A stretch of DNA of 36,771 bases from Scedosporium boydii (taxonomy: Eukaryota > Ascomycota > Sordariomycetes > Microascales > Microascaceae): assembly GCA_002221725.1 (NCBI GenBank), contig NJFT01000315.1, positions 1-36,771 of the forward strand. Reading direction: 5' to 3'. The notes beneath the pieces are model-generated. The model made no database searches, was not told where the DNA came from, and saw only the letters and a program-made list of their open reading frames with translations. This document shows, piece by piece, positions 1 to 10,587 of this stretch (within the stretch, counting starts at the first letter, position 1; every line of letters begins with the position of its first letter). Both the position numbers and the translations under genes were made by a program.

Positions 1-1387
1 CCCTCCAGGGTCCTTCTAAACTGTTAGTATAGTACGCGACAACACCTTTCACTCCTACTCCATTCTAGAAACGAAAGATCCACAGCAACCACCGCCCTGT
101 GCAGAGAGCGCCTGCAGTTTGGAGCTTTTGCTCCCGAATATTACATGCCCCGTGGCGCGTTTATAGACACCGAGCCTCCTGGAAGTGGCTTCTGCTCCTG
201 ACGCGCTGGACCAGAACGGGGAACAGCCGCCCAAGCCGTACCTCCAACCGGCCCCGAGGGAATTACCCTCTACAAGGTGCCCATCCCCTGTGTATCCCGA
301 GCAGGGCTCCATGCGTGTATCTGTCACGTTATGAACTGTCATGGAGCAATATCAGCTGATGGGACTGGGTCAAGAATCTCGCTTGTCCCTCAAAAAACTA
401 TTGGTCGATAACCAGCATCACTGAATGTCTTCAGAAAGACTTATTACGTTCTTTGGCAGTGTGACTTCTCTGAAGAACCTGACAGTCATGAATAGCATGG
501 GTAGAGCCGCTACTGATGAAGGCCTTGTTGCTCATTTGGCGCTTCTAAGTTGCAATCTTTGGGTTTTAGCGCCCATCACGCTCAAACTTCTATGCCTCAC
601 TGAAACTTGACAATCTCTTTATGGAGTTGAGTCGCTAGTTTCTCTTCGTCTTCATAAACCTCTCTACACGGCGCCTGGCGGTAGCCTTACTCAGCTTCTA
701 CCCGACTTACCCCGGCTCACCTACTTTAATGCCACCATCATAAAGCCGACACTCCTTCTACAACATCAAATGATCCCAGGCTAGGTGCGATCGCATGTCC
801 CAGACCACGTGTGATACTCGGCAGATCGTCTAGTGCTTTATTAGTCTGAGCGAGGTTTTGTCAGTCTCGCGTAAAGACCTCCGCATCCAAAACATGTTGA
901 AATCACCGGCGTTGATATTGGCATCTTAAAACTACAAGCTATTAACCCAGCGACAATTTTCAGAGAATCACCAGGCTTATTAGTTGTTCAATGGGCTCTT
1001 TAATACTTGTTGAGGGAGAGTACAAACCGACAGTTTAAGAATTCTAGGACGCGGTGAAATATGGGAGAAAGAAAGAATAGCTGAGCAGACTCGTCAGACC
1101 CTTGCAGTGCTAGGATTGAAGTAATTGTGTAAACAAGCGACCGTTGCACAGGACGGCGAGAGGGGACAGAGAGAAGACGGAAAGAACTTCTAGAGAAGAG
1201 CCATAGTGGATATAAAAATATAAATTACTAAATTATAAAAAAAAAAAAAAAATAGAAGAGGAAATTACTCCGTTAAGGAAGGCGTAATAGTTGAATTCGA
1301 TAGTCGGAAGGTTCGGGCTGCCTCTAAGTGGAAAGAGGAATCCCTAATACTAGAAATCTGTCCGCAAGAGGCTCTTGATTTACGGCG
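1..1387. other. Gene-poor left flank, no supported gene
   Basis: Only short open frames without recognisable motifs occur here. The stretch contains an A-run near 1240-1252 and AT-rich sequence around 1200-1260. I see no coding region, RNA gene or intact mobile element. It leads into a dispersed repeat at 1388 and looks like decayed repeat or intergenic sequence. Confidence 0.5.
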
Positions 1388-1530
1388 TTCAGGATACTCC
1401 GCTCCGGGGCGAGTCTGAGATTACATCATCGCCTGTCTGATGTAGGCATTGCCCTCAAGGAGGTAGTGTACTCCGTACTTAATACTTCGTATTCTATGTT
1501 GAAGTCGAATGCCGTTCTAATCTGCGCTGC
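1388..1530. repeat. Dispersed repeat, left copy
   Basis: This stretch is clearly homologous, in direct orientation, to 34904-35084. Shared blocks include GAGTCTGAGATTACAT, GCATTGCCCTCAAGGAGGTA, ATACTTCGTATTCT and TTCTAATCTGCGCTGC. The left copy is shorter because of several indels. Several single-base differences are C/T or G/A transitions, as expected if one or both copies were hit by RIP. The element type is not identifiable from this fragment. Confidence 0.8.
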
Positions 1531-1584
1531 CATCCGTTGGACCTCATCAACCCTAGCTCCAAATGCCTCGAGTACTCCATTCTC

Positions 1585-2783
1585 CTAGAAATTAATACAC
1601 GCGGGAAGTCGCCGCGAGGATGCCTCAAAGTCGCACTCGTCTCCACCAAGCTCGAAAGGGGTCCTGGCGATATGGTCACTAAAGTCCGGTACCCAGCTAA
1701 GGAGACCACCCAATCTGGTCTCGGCAGGATCCTGAACTTGCGAAAGCACTGTCAGAGACTCCATACAATTCATCATGGCCTTCGTGGCAATTGTGAAGAC
1801 TTTTTAGGGTGAAATAGTGTAGTCGGGCATTCTGCCAAGGGAATCGTAGGCCAGGTTGAGGAAGGCGAAGATCTTGTCTCGAGCGTCGGTGGTGTCGAGG
1901 TTACGATACAAGGATAGAACCGAAAGGAAACGAAGTGGCCGGCGAACAAGCCTGAAACCTTCAGCGCCACCTAAGAAAGGATCGTCTTCAGTTGCGATTA
2001 AACTTGCCACAACGTCGTAGTTACAAAGTTCGCGTTTGTTGCTGAATTTAACCGCCCAAGACCGCAGACTAGAAGGGGTTATCTTCTTCTACTGCCTGGT
2101 CGGTCCAGCTAAGAGGCATTCCGCCCCAGTCCTCGTTGTCCAGTCCGAGGGCGATCCGTTACATGGTTATATTCCTTGACGAATGAATATCCTACAAGAA
2201 GATCTTCCAAGGAATGAGCATCGGGGGGGAGGGAGATTCCGATGGCCCGTAGCTCGAAAACGTCGCAAGTTTTGTCAACTGTTGGCTTTGACGGGATGAC
2301 GGCGCCTGGGACAGAAATAAACGACCTAGCTGACCAAGATCGTGAGCGAGACCATTCTCGTGGATGAAGGATAGAGCGGCCAAAAGGAGCTTCAGGTCGA
2401 TCATCTCCGGCCAGCACACGGCAAGCATCCACTTCGAGAGGACGGCCTCCTGCGCGATCCACACGCGCTGGAACCAGAGTCGCTGAAACACTGCGTAGAT
2501 GGAAAACTAATGAACGACGGTCGTGTCGGGGATCGAAGACAGAGATGCTTCCGCGGGTTCCGGAATTTCCGACGCGTCTCTTGCGGCTAGGACTGCCTCC
2601 GTTTGCTCGGAGGCGAATCGAAGTAAGCTCGTGATCCGGCTGAGAGCGTGGTTCATGAAAGCGTCTACAACGCCAATCCACGCGATCGCCGTACTTCCTG
2701 ACTTGTATATGTCTCCCATTAACGGGATCTGCGCCGCCGTCTCTGCCAAATCTTCCTGGTTGATGCAAAGAGCATCGATCTAG
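1585..2783 (-). pseudogene. HET-domain protein pseudogene (RIP-like stops)
   Basis: Read on the minus strand, the fragments follow the heterokaryon-incompatibility (HET) domain order. First comes IDALCINQEDLAE near 2780-2742, then IPLMGDIYKSGSTAIAWIG, then RLWFQRVWIAQEAV near 2480, then TDARDKIFAFLNLA near 1890, and finally LLSWVPDFSD near 1690. At least four stops interrupt it: TAG at 2782-2780, 2509-2507 and 2194-2192, and TAA at 1806-1804. The first two TAGs fall where the family has Trp (before IDALCINQ, and nine residues before the RxWFxRVW block). That fits TGG-to-TAG transitions. There is also a frame change between about 2190 and 2010. Intact HET proteins trigger cell death on non-self fusion, but this copy cannot encode one. 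Confidence 0.82.
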
Positions 2784-3216
2784 ATTGGTGGTGTGAAGGC
2801 ATCGTACAGATGTTAAGATGCGTCGTTATCTTTGTAGTTCTGTCCAAACCTGCCATCACGCTGAAGAAACTTGAAAAAATTCTCTGCTACCGTTACTTTA
2901 TATCCAACCACTTCAATTGACTGTGTGACCTCGGCTTTCTAGTTGACTTCCCTCGGCACAGAGGGCCAGAGATCAAGGTACCCGAGCTTCGCTCCGTCAG
3001 AGCCGGATAGATTATCTCCATTCGGACCGAGAGGCGGCGACCGCTGGGTAAAGGGGAATTTTTCGGCTTCTTGGGGCTATTTTAACAACTCCAAGTCCGC
3101 TCAAGTGACGTAGAAGGTATGAGGATAAGAACTGGTTATTTTAATAGCTAAGAACAAAACTATATAAATGTAGATTCTGACTAAAATTGTATACTGCTTA
3201 TTTTGCAGCTGACCTG
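2784..3216. other. Intergenic, upstream of HET relic
   Basis: No supported gene. The stretch lies between the 3' end of the two-repeat protein gene and the HET relic. It may include decayed upstream HET sequence, but I recognise no motif in it. Confidence 0.4.
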
Positions 3217-4051
3217 TTAGACTCGCAGCCGGTAGCAAATTAAACAGTCTGTCTCGAATCCAGAGTGGCCGTTTTCCGTCTCTAAAGTCGCGTACACCTT
3301 GAAACCGAGACTCTCAATGTCTTCGAGTAAATTTAGGATGACGACCTGCGAGCGAACAGCGCCTTCTCCAGACTCCAACCAAGCGTGACCTTGTAGCTTG
3401 ACCTTAAGCCTGTCCATTGACACCTCTTTGCTTGAGATGTGGCTTCCAAAAGTCTTAAGGAGCCTATCGCATAAGTCGGGGGGTGGGGAGCCGACAACTT
3501 TGAGCTTGCTCAAGTGGTCAAATGAGATACAGATGAAGTCGCTTGGCGGTGGGAGAGGTTCCCCTAGATGTTTCCGAAAAAATAAAGAGCCTGCCTCATA
3601 GGAGACCCCATATTAGCCGAGAATCACGGGAAGTTGCCTGGGCTTTGGGGCCATTATTACCTCGGTCATGAGCCTGTCGTAGAGTGAAGTTTAAAGATAC
3701 GTGCACCAGCCAACCCATTTGGTAAAGTTTGGCCACAACACCTAGGAGAAGCGTCCGTGATTCGTCATCGCCATTGATATTAGGCTTCCATGGGAAGCCG
3801 TTGAGCTTGAGCTCCCGGGCCGCACCACAGTCCTGGATGCTACCAACACCGCCTTTCCAGCAATCCCGCGCAGCGTCTCGTACAGCAGCACTATCGGCTT
3901 CTGAAAATCCGATGAGCCGTATGCGATCATATAAATTGATACTCAGGCATGCAAATTGGGCCCGGACTTCAGTTAGAGGACGAGAGTCAAGTGCCGCAGC
4001 CTCATACTCTGGGGGTGGCGAATCGTCAAAGGACTGTTTCGGGGATTCCAT
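3217..4051 (-). CDS. Fungal two-repeat protein of unknown function
   Basis: Two exons, 4051-3661 and 3590-3217, encode 254 aa. The 70-bp intron has donor GTAATA, branch GCTAAT and acceptor GGCAG, and the join restores the phase to read HDRGSLFFRK. The protein is two copies of one domain of about 105 residues. Repeat 1 (about 33-135) runs from FACLSINLYDRIRLIGF through LKLNGFPW and LYQMGWLVHVSL to LFFRK. Repeat 2 (about 150-254) runs from FICISFDHLSKLKVVG through LKVKLQGHAW and IESLGFKVYATLE to CLICYR. This layout occurs in a lineage of fungal hypothetical proteins that I recognise by pattern only, and its function is unknown. The N-terminus has a PPPEY stretch, a possible WW-domain ligand. 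There is no signal peptide or membrane segment. Unlike the neighbouring HET relic it has no internal stops, so it may be functional. Confidence 0.75.
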
Positions 4052-5808
4052 TGTAGTGACTACCTGACGTTGTGAAGACTAATTAATAACTGGCATTGAC
4101 TTGGAGGAAAACCTGCAGTTTGAGCAGGTTCATCAGCCAGTTAAGGGCGCCGAGGACTGATAATAAATCAACCGCCAGGTAATGTCTGGTGGCTTGGTGG
4201 ATGCATGTCAGAAGACGCCCAGGCCGCTCATCAGCGGGGGCCAATAAGAGACACGGAACTGCAACTTGAAATCCCATGAAGAAGCGCCATAGAACTGTGA
4301 GATATTGCACATCACGGGCAGATATCCGTAAGTGGGTCAGCTGGCTGCACCAAGTGCGAAGAACAGGTTGAAGTCTTGGAGGTGCAGGTGGGTGTGGGTG
4401 GAACCCCCCTCCTGCCGATGAATGAGGATGATCGTCCGCATCTCATTAGGAAGCAAAGCCGGGCCACATCGGCTTCCTACTGCTCCTGAGCCCAACACTG
4501 CCTGGCTGAAATCCTGACAAAATGTACAATGCAAGGGGATCGAGAATTATTATTAATCCGCCACACCACTCAGAATTCCGATTTGAACCAGAGCCATGAT
4601 TAGCCACATTCGCATTCGCATTCGCTACTCCCTCGGTTCGGTTGCAGCACATCCTTTTGAGTATTCATGCATGCAACGGTGAGTTTCGCATCCGGAGAAA
4701 CCCTTGATATTCTCAGTGGTAGCTCAATTGATGCTTGATCCATCGATGCTCTTCCCTCTCAAGGTCTTGATTTCTGGGTTACAGCGTGGGAAGCCTTCGA
4801 TCTGGTCGTCCTTCGCCGCTGGCGCGGAGGATTCGTATAGCCAGCTCTCGAAGCTAGCTATTACTCGGGGGTGACTCAGTTGCATCTTGCCTGAGGACCC
4901 AACCGCAGAGATAGTTCTCATGTTCCTTAGAAAACCAGGCTATTGGCTAGCTTCACCAGTATTTATATAGTACAGCCTGGCGGGAGACCACTATAAAGAG
5001 TTGGAAGCGGGTTTCCCTAGTGTGTACGAAGGTAGAGGCTTATTAATGCATGGAAAGGCCTCTTTAGATATCGCAGATTGCGGGAAAGTATCGTCTAATA
5101 TATCTAGACATTTTCTCTTCTAGGAGATATATTTCCTGGTAAGAAAATACTAAATTGCACGAGAAAACGCGATAGTTTGTAATTTATTGGCGTAGACAAG
5201 TTAGGTGTGGGTCGGAATTTTGTGTTCTTTTTTTTTTTTCGGTTTAGGGGAGGGAGGACGGTAAGAATGGCCTTGACCAGTGACTCGGGGCTGCTGGCCG
5301 AGGTGTGACTGGGTGTAAGCCTAGCGCACGGCACGTCCGCTATTATATTCAGTGGGGAGAGGACAGGAGATGGACTGTCTGTCCTCTGTACTCGGTACTC
5401 CGTAAGCAAATGGTGAATATTGGCGGAGCCAGGACCTATAACACGGTCCAAGTAAAGCTGCCGAAGCGGGTGAAGCGAGTGATACCCAAAGCAGTGACAT
5501 CCCCGTTCGCGGGGGGAAGCCTCCATGCGGCAGGGTCCATTTGCTGCTGCGCCTCCCCAAAGTACCTGGCTGTGCCGTGTAACCGGCTTGGCCCGAAGGA
5601 AGCCTTGTATGCCTCGCAGTCTGCTGAATGACCAATTGAACTTCGCGTGATCATGTCCCCAGGCAAACCGCGAGGGGGTTTGATTCAATAGAGCTATCTG
5701 CTCCTCCTGTTCTGTTTTACCGAGACCCTCAATCTACTCCTTGACTCGTCACATGAATGCTGAATAAGACGTGTCGCTCGACGACTGCCGGCGCCGGACT
5801 GAACCACG
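4052..5808. other. Long intergenic stretch without supported gene
   Basis: Several open frames of 60-190 codons occur on both strands (for example minus 5688-5104 and plus 5305-5631). They overlap each other, lack family motifs and contain low-complexity tracts such as the T-run near 5229. I see no splice-joined gene here. The last few hundred bases probably carry the promoter of the membrane-protein gene at 5809. Confidence 0.5.
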
Positions 5809-8099
5809 ATGGAGATTTCTTGTGAACGGAACGAGGCCTCTTCGGTGCTGGCACACGATGCCGCGTCTTTGATTTCAAGGGACGAGAGAGGGGATCGTTG
5901 GATGAGGGCGAGCGCGAGCAACCAAGGAACGGCCGACCAGGATGATGAAATGCCCTCGACCAACCTCCACCGTGCCCCCTATGTGTTGCTCCTCACCCTG
6001 GGCTACGCTGCCATGGCCCTCTTTGCCTGGGTTGTCACTTCCATCCTTATCCAAAGGCCCCTTGGCGCTAGGAGCTACGTTGTCGATGTCGATCAACTTG
6101 ACCAGCTAACTGACGCTGGGCACCTGTTCTCTACCAGCCAGACCTATCTTAGGGCGGCAAGATTCTTGCAAGCTGTAACATCTATTCTCACAATCCCGCT
6201 TACTACAGCCGTCTGTTCCTACGCGGCAGTCATCTTCCTGCAGCAGCATCATCCAGGCCGCAAGGGCCCGACATTAAGACAGAGCATAGCGCTAGCAGAC
6301 AGGGCCTGGACAGACCCCGTGATTATCAGCAAGCTCATTTCTGGGCGATGGAAGCACTATGGGTCGCCTTTTCTTCTTATGGCTATCCTCTTGAATATTC
6401 TTGGTAAGTGCACTGGATCCGCGCCATGAGGTTTAAAAAAAGAAAAAAAAAAAAATAGGCCGCTGATTGTGCTCAAGGTGCGTCCATCACGCCGCTCAGA
6501 GAGCTGTTTTTATCGTATAAGACGATTAAGGTTCCCTGGAGCGGTGACTCTACGTCGGATATAGTGGATCTCCCGAACATGTTCCGTCATTTCGAGAATG
6601 ATAACCACGACAACGGGTATCTCACGGCACGAATAAGAGCGCGCTTGGCATCGAGCCAACATGCAGATCCCCAATTCAGGCTCTGGTCCAGGCAACCCGC
6701 GTGCAGCCGCTCGCCGGGGAACAATTCAGACGAGGCTTGTTCCACCGCCGGGCAGTACACGTTCGGCACCCTGAGCGAAATGAATGACCCTTTCTGGGCC
6801 CAGTTACCATCCGGCTTCAACACAGGCTTGTTCCAACAGTTTGTGCCCCGAGTCAACTTCACCACTAAGTACGAAAACATCACCAGCGACGAGTTCCCCC
6901 AGGACTGTGGTAAGATTCCGGGAGCACTGTATATACACTCTGAAAACCTGACAGAATTTGATGGCTATGCTGTGGACGTCTGCATGCCGGCAAACATGAC
7001 AAAATCCCCCTGGAAACTCCAGCGCGCACGGCAGGACTTTAGCGAGGAGCTATACCTTAACATAACCTTACATGAGCTATCTCCCATGTCATACCTTCCC
7101 ATCACCCCGGGCGTATACACAATAAAGGTGACACTCAGAACTACCGCTGGCTACTTTGAGCTTCCCAACTACATGAATGGACAGCTCCCCGGACCGTTAC
7201 TCGGCGATAGCCCAGTTGACCACTGCGGACCGCAGTGCCCAGATCAAGGCTTTGGCCGCGATAGTGAGTTGACGATCCGAGACGAGCCTATCAGCAGCAA
7301 CTGGACACCCAGCAACACGACTAGGGACCTTGAGCAAATGAGTAACAAGGGCCCTTTACTCGCGACGGCCTTAGCGCTGTTCGGTGATGGGTCTTATCTG
7401 GATATTCACCACACCGCAACCGAGGCGTATGTCGGCTCTGCAGGTGACGAGTGGGGAGGGTGTATCGGTATCGCACCTTTTGTCGCCTTGCTCCGCGAAC
7501 CAGACAGCTTCTACTCGCTCCAAAACCGGTTGGACCCGTGTATCAGCGGCACTGATGCCCACAATCGGCAGCAGCAGATTGTGAGCAACTACCTCTGGCT
7601 GTTCGTTGCCAATACCAAAGGAGAATATCCACGCGCCTCGCGCCTCGAGAACGCCTTCACGGCTGCCGCCTTCTTTGCTACCGACATGTGGCCGACGCAG
7701 ACCTCCTTGGGTAAGATACACGTGATGTGGGACCCTGGCCGCGACATCGAGGTGCCGCATATGTCGCGTGCTAGCCAAGTCCTGATCTCGGTCCTGCTGG
7801 GCGTCTACCTGGCTTGTGTGCTAGTGTTGTCTGTATATAGCGCATGGACGCCACGCTGGACAGGTCAGCTGGACGCATTTGCCATGATGCGGATCGGTGC
7901 GTCGATGGGCGGTCAGCTTCCGCTCCTGGTGGCGCACCATCCAGACAAGATTACGGACCTAGATGAGCTGCCCGGATGGATGGGGGGCATTGCGCGCGCA
8001 GAGGGTAAAGATGGTAGCAGCATAAACGAGCTAGGACTTGGAGGCGAGATGCCACTCAGGGGAGGGAAGAAATATCACTGCTACTCTGAACTGAACTGA
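5809..8099 (+). CDS. Large fungal transmembrane protein, unknown function
   Basis: Two exons, 5809-6403 and 6478-8099, encode 738 aa. The intron uses donor GTAAGT, a possible GCTGAT branch site and acceptor AAG. The join reads ILLNILGGASITPLRELFL, a block typical of this conserved but uncharacterised fungal family. Predicted membrane helices lie at about 57-80, 121-145, 183-203 and 631-655. Between helices 3 and 4 is an outward-facing domain of roughly 420 residues, rich in Cys and N-glycosylation sequons (NFT, NIT, NLT, NMT, NTT). A cytosolic tail of about 80 residues follows helix 4. Translation could start downstream at the in-frame ATG at 5950 (MPSTNLHRAPYV), since the first 47 residues are poorly conserved in character. 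The function is not known. The topology would suit a cell-surface receptor or scaffold, but that is a guess. Confidence 0.8.
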
Positions 8100-8280
8100 A
8101 CCGATTCCTACAGTTCTCAGTTGTAGCCGCTAACATTTGTCAAGGTTATAAGCAACCGAGGAGACAAGTCGCGAGAGCCTAGGCTGGTGACGTTGTCAGC
8201 CTAGAAGACATCAGAGATGCTTTGCGTCAACCTCGGCCCTCGCTTCACTCTCTTCGTCATAATTTCGACGACAGTCTTTA

Positions 8281-8748
8281 AGGACTTTCAGCGGGAACTA
8301 TATTGACCGGACCTTCACCTTTATTGACGCCACCAACGGCAGCATCGTGCAGGTTCCAGTCAAATACTACAGTACGCAGCCCTCGACGGCTAACCTAACC
8401 CGTTCCAGACCCGAAGGCTATCTCGTCTCGCGGCTTATCGATTCTGGTGTGAAAGTCGAGTCTCTTCCCTACGAGTACCGGGGCGCTGTCGAGGCTCTCA
8501 ACATTACCTCAGTCTCATTTGGGACGTCATACTACGAAGGGACCATCTTGAATACAGTCACCACCAACCCGTACGAAAAAGAGGTGCATCTCCCTGCTGG
8601 CAGTTTCTGGGTCAGTACGAGACAAAGGTATGCCGGGTTGGCGTTCGTAACCTTGGAACCGGAGGTAAAGGATAGCTATGTTTCGTTTGGAATATTGCCT
8701 GTTTCAGAAGGGGATGAATATCCTATTTTCCGAGTGCTTAGAGATTAA
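8281..8748 (+). pseudogene. C-terminal fragment of M14 zinc carboxypeptidase
   Basis: One frame reads from GNYIDRTFTFIDATNGS through VPVKYYSTQPS, YEYRGAVEALN and PAGSFWVSTRQ to DSYVSFGILPVSEGDEYP, then stops. This matches the C-terminal part of the large secreted fungal M14 carboxypeptidases. The N-terminal catalytic part, with the HxxE...H zinc site, is absent. A stop lies just upstream in this frame at 8260. The stretch between RPEGYLVSR and VESLPYEYRG also looks shortened. No start codon or splice site linking it to an upstream exon is visible in 8100-8280, so I read it as a truncated relic. It cannot be an active peptidase on its own. Confidence 0.65.
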
Positions 8749-8982
8749 ATGTAGTTAATGGGAGTGTTATTACCTACCTCCGCGAGGCGTGGCGACTATG
8801 GAGTCTGGAGATCTATTAATAGCCGGTTTGTTCTAGATATGAATACAAGCTCTGAGCATCCACTAGTCTTGAAATATTTCTTTTAAAACTAACTATAGTC
8901 TAGAGCTAGTACATTGGTTAGTACTAAGCTAGAGTAGTAGGGCACCTGCGAAGCTTAACCTATATAGGAAAAGCAACGTCAA

Positions 8983-10587
8983 TCATACAGTCTTAATCTC
9001 TTGGACTTGGGCCACGGCTTTCTCCACCTTCTCCTTCTTCGTCAGCGACGCCAGGCGAGGATTGGGAGCCTTGAAGATCTCAGTAAGCTCCTCGAGGGTA
9101 TGACCCTTGGTTTCCACCATGATAAAGTAGTAGTAGACAGCTTCAGCCGTGCAGGTCGCCAGATAGATAAAGTAGGTTTTCCAAGTAATGTCGCCCAGAG
9201 CAATGGGAAAAGCGAATTGATTGACCAACCCAGCGGCGTTTCCAGCCATATTCTGGAGGGCCATGCCCTTGGCACGCTGCTCATACGAGAGACACTCGAC
9301 GGGGTACAAAGCCTGCATTGGAGTATAGGCGGCGGAGAAAACAATGCCAATCAGGAAGACGAAGACGATGGACGCTTTGGCGGCCGCCTCGTTGTCGTGC
9401 TCGTAGTAGGCTCCGGTACCGCCGAGCATGCCCGCCCAGAGCAGAGCCATGAATATGCAGCACGAGATGAGCATTTTCCGGCGGCCGAAGCGGTCCATGA
9501 GACTGGCACCGAAGCAAGCTGCTGCGCCGCTGGTGAGGGTGATGCCGAGGTTAATGTTGAGGACCATCGTCGAGTCTTTGACGCCAGTGGTGGACAGCAT
9601 GGCGGGTAGGAAGTAGGAGACGCCACTCTGGCCCGTCCACTGGCTGAAAGCGGACACGGCGACGGCGCAGAGGATGGCGCGGTAGGCGGCAGCGCGGGAG
9701 TGGAAGAGAACACGGTAATCCCACCAGCGCTTGTCGGCACCATCGAGTTCCAGCTCCTCCTCAAATTCGCGCAGCTGGAGCTGGACGTATAGAGAGTTGG
9801 GGTTGTCGCTACCGTGGTACCGCACCAGGATCTCACGGCACTTGTCCGCCTTGCCGTGCACGAAGAGCCAACGAGGGGATTCGGGGAAGAAGTAACAGGG
9901 CGGCAGCAGGATGACGGGGAATACGAGCTGAACCCAAGTGGGGATCAGCCACGACCTGTCGTCTTCGTAATGCACGCTCCCGCGGAGGGCGGCCGCCGCC
10001 AGAATGGCGCCAAGGTAGTAGCAGCAATTGTAGAGACCGGTGATGACGCCGCGATACAGGGGATGGGCGAACTCGACGACGTACGAAGGGCAGGCCACGT
10101 TGGCGATGCAGCCACCGAAGCCTAGGAAAAACCGACCGGCGAGGTACTGGGGGAGTGCGGTGGAGGTTCCCTGAATGATGGTACCCATGATGACAGAGGC
10201 ACAGCCGATGGCAATGCCGACGCGTCGGCCCCAGGTGTCCGTCAGCGGTCCGATGAAGGGCAAGGCGCAGACGGAGCCAATGTTGTACATGCTGGAGATG
10301 AAAGCGGTCTGCACACCAACGATGGTCGCGTCGAACTGTTGCTGGAAGGAGTCTAGGGCTAACATGTTACCCATCAGCGAGCCGTCAAAACCATTCATGG
10401 TGGAGCCGAGAAACATGAAGCTGCAGATGATGTACAGCTGGATCATGCGCTTGCTAGTTGTTTGGATGGGTTCCAATCTACTAATAACTTCGAGGGCCGG
10501 CACGCCCGTCTGGCGCATCGCGGTGTCGACAGCCACGGCGGGCCTATCGATGTCGACGGAGGTTTGCTTCTCTTCAGGGGCAGCCAT
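8983..10587 (-). CDS. MFS sugar transporter, lactose-permease type
   Basis: Single exon, 534 aa, about the normal length for fungal sugar porters (12 helices). Motifs include NGFDGSLMG (65-73) at the end of helix 1, DTWGRR (117-122) in the loop between helices 2 and 3, PESPRW (235-240) after helix 6, DRFGRRK near 357 and ETKGHTLEELTEIF near the C-terminus. The NGFDGSLMG start and the overall pattern resemble the lactose/galactoside/cellodextrin permease branch rather than the hexose HXT branch. It is a plasma-membrane proton symporter by family. It is divergent from the beta-mannosidase gene across 1.1 kb, so co-regulation and uptake of released oligosaccharides or sugars are plausible. The exact substrate cannot be read from sequence. 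Confidence 0.92.
   Translation of the reverse strand: MAAPEEKQTSVDIDRPAVAVDTAMRQTGVPALEVISRLEPIQTTSKRMIQLYIICSFMFLGSTMNGFDGSLMGNMLALDSFQQQFDATIVGVQTAFISSMYNIGSVCALPFIGPLTDTWGRRVGIAIGCASVIMGTIIQGTSTALPQYLAGRFFLGFGGCIANVACPSYVVEFAHPLYRGVITGLYNCCYYLGAILAAAALRGSVHYEDDRSWLIPTWVQLVFPVILLPPCYFFPESPRWLFVHGKADKCREILVRYHGSDNPNSLYVQLQLREFEEELELDGADKRWWDYRVLFHSRAAAYRAILCAVAVSAFSQWTGQSGVSYFLPAMLSTTGVKDSTMVLNINLGITLTSGAAACFGASLMDRFGRRKMLISCCIFMALLWAGMLGGTGAYYEHDNEAAAKASIVFVFLIGIVFSAAYTPMQALYPVECLSYEQRAKGMALQNMAGNAAGLVNQFAFPIALGDITWKTYFIYLATCTAEAVYYYFIMVETKGHTLEELTEIFKAPNPRLASLTKKEKVEKAVAQVQEIKTV

Noticed and set aside
2109..2768. 219-aa open frame on the minus strand
   Set aside because: It is out of frame with the HET motifs that occupy the same stretch. 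Its Arg/Ser/Pro-rich composition is typical of a shadow frame, and no family motif is seen.
5104..5688. 194-aa minus frame and overlapping 108-aa plus frame
   Set aside because: The frames overlap on opposite strands, include a T-run translated as poly-lysine, and show no motif, signal peptide or splice-supported extension.
9001..9609. 202-aa plus frame inside the lactose-permease-type transporter gene
   Set aside because: Antisense shadow of a confidently identified transporter, with low-complexity composition.
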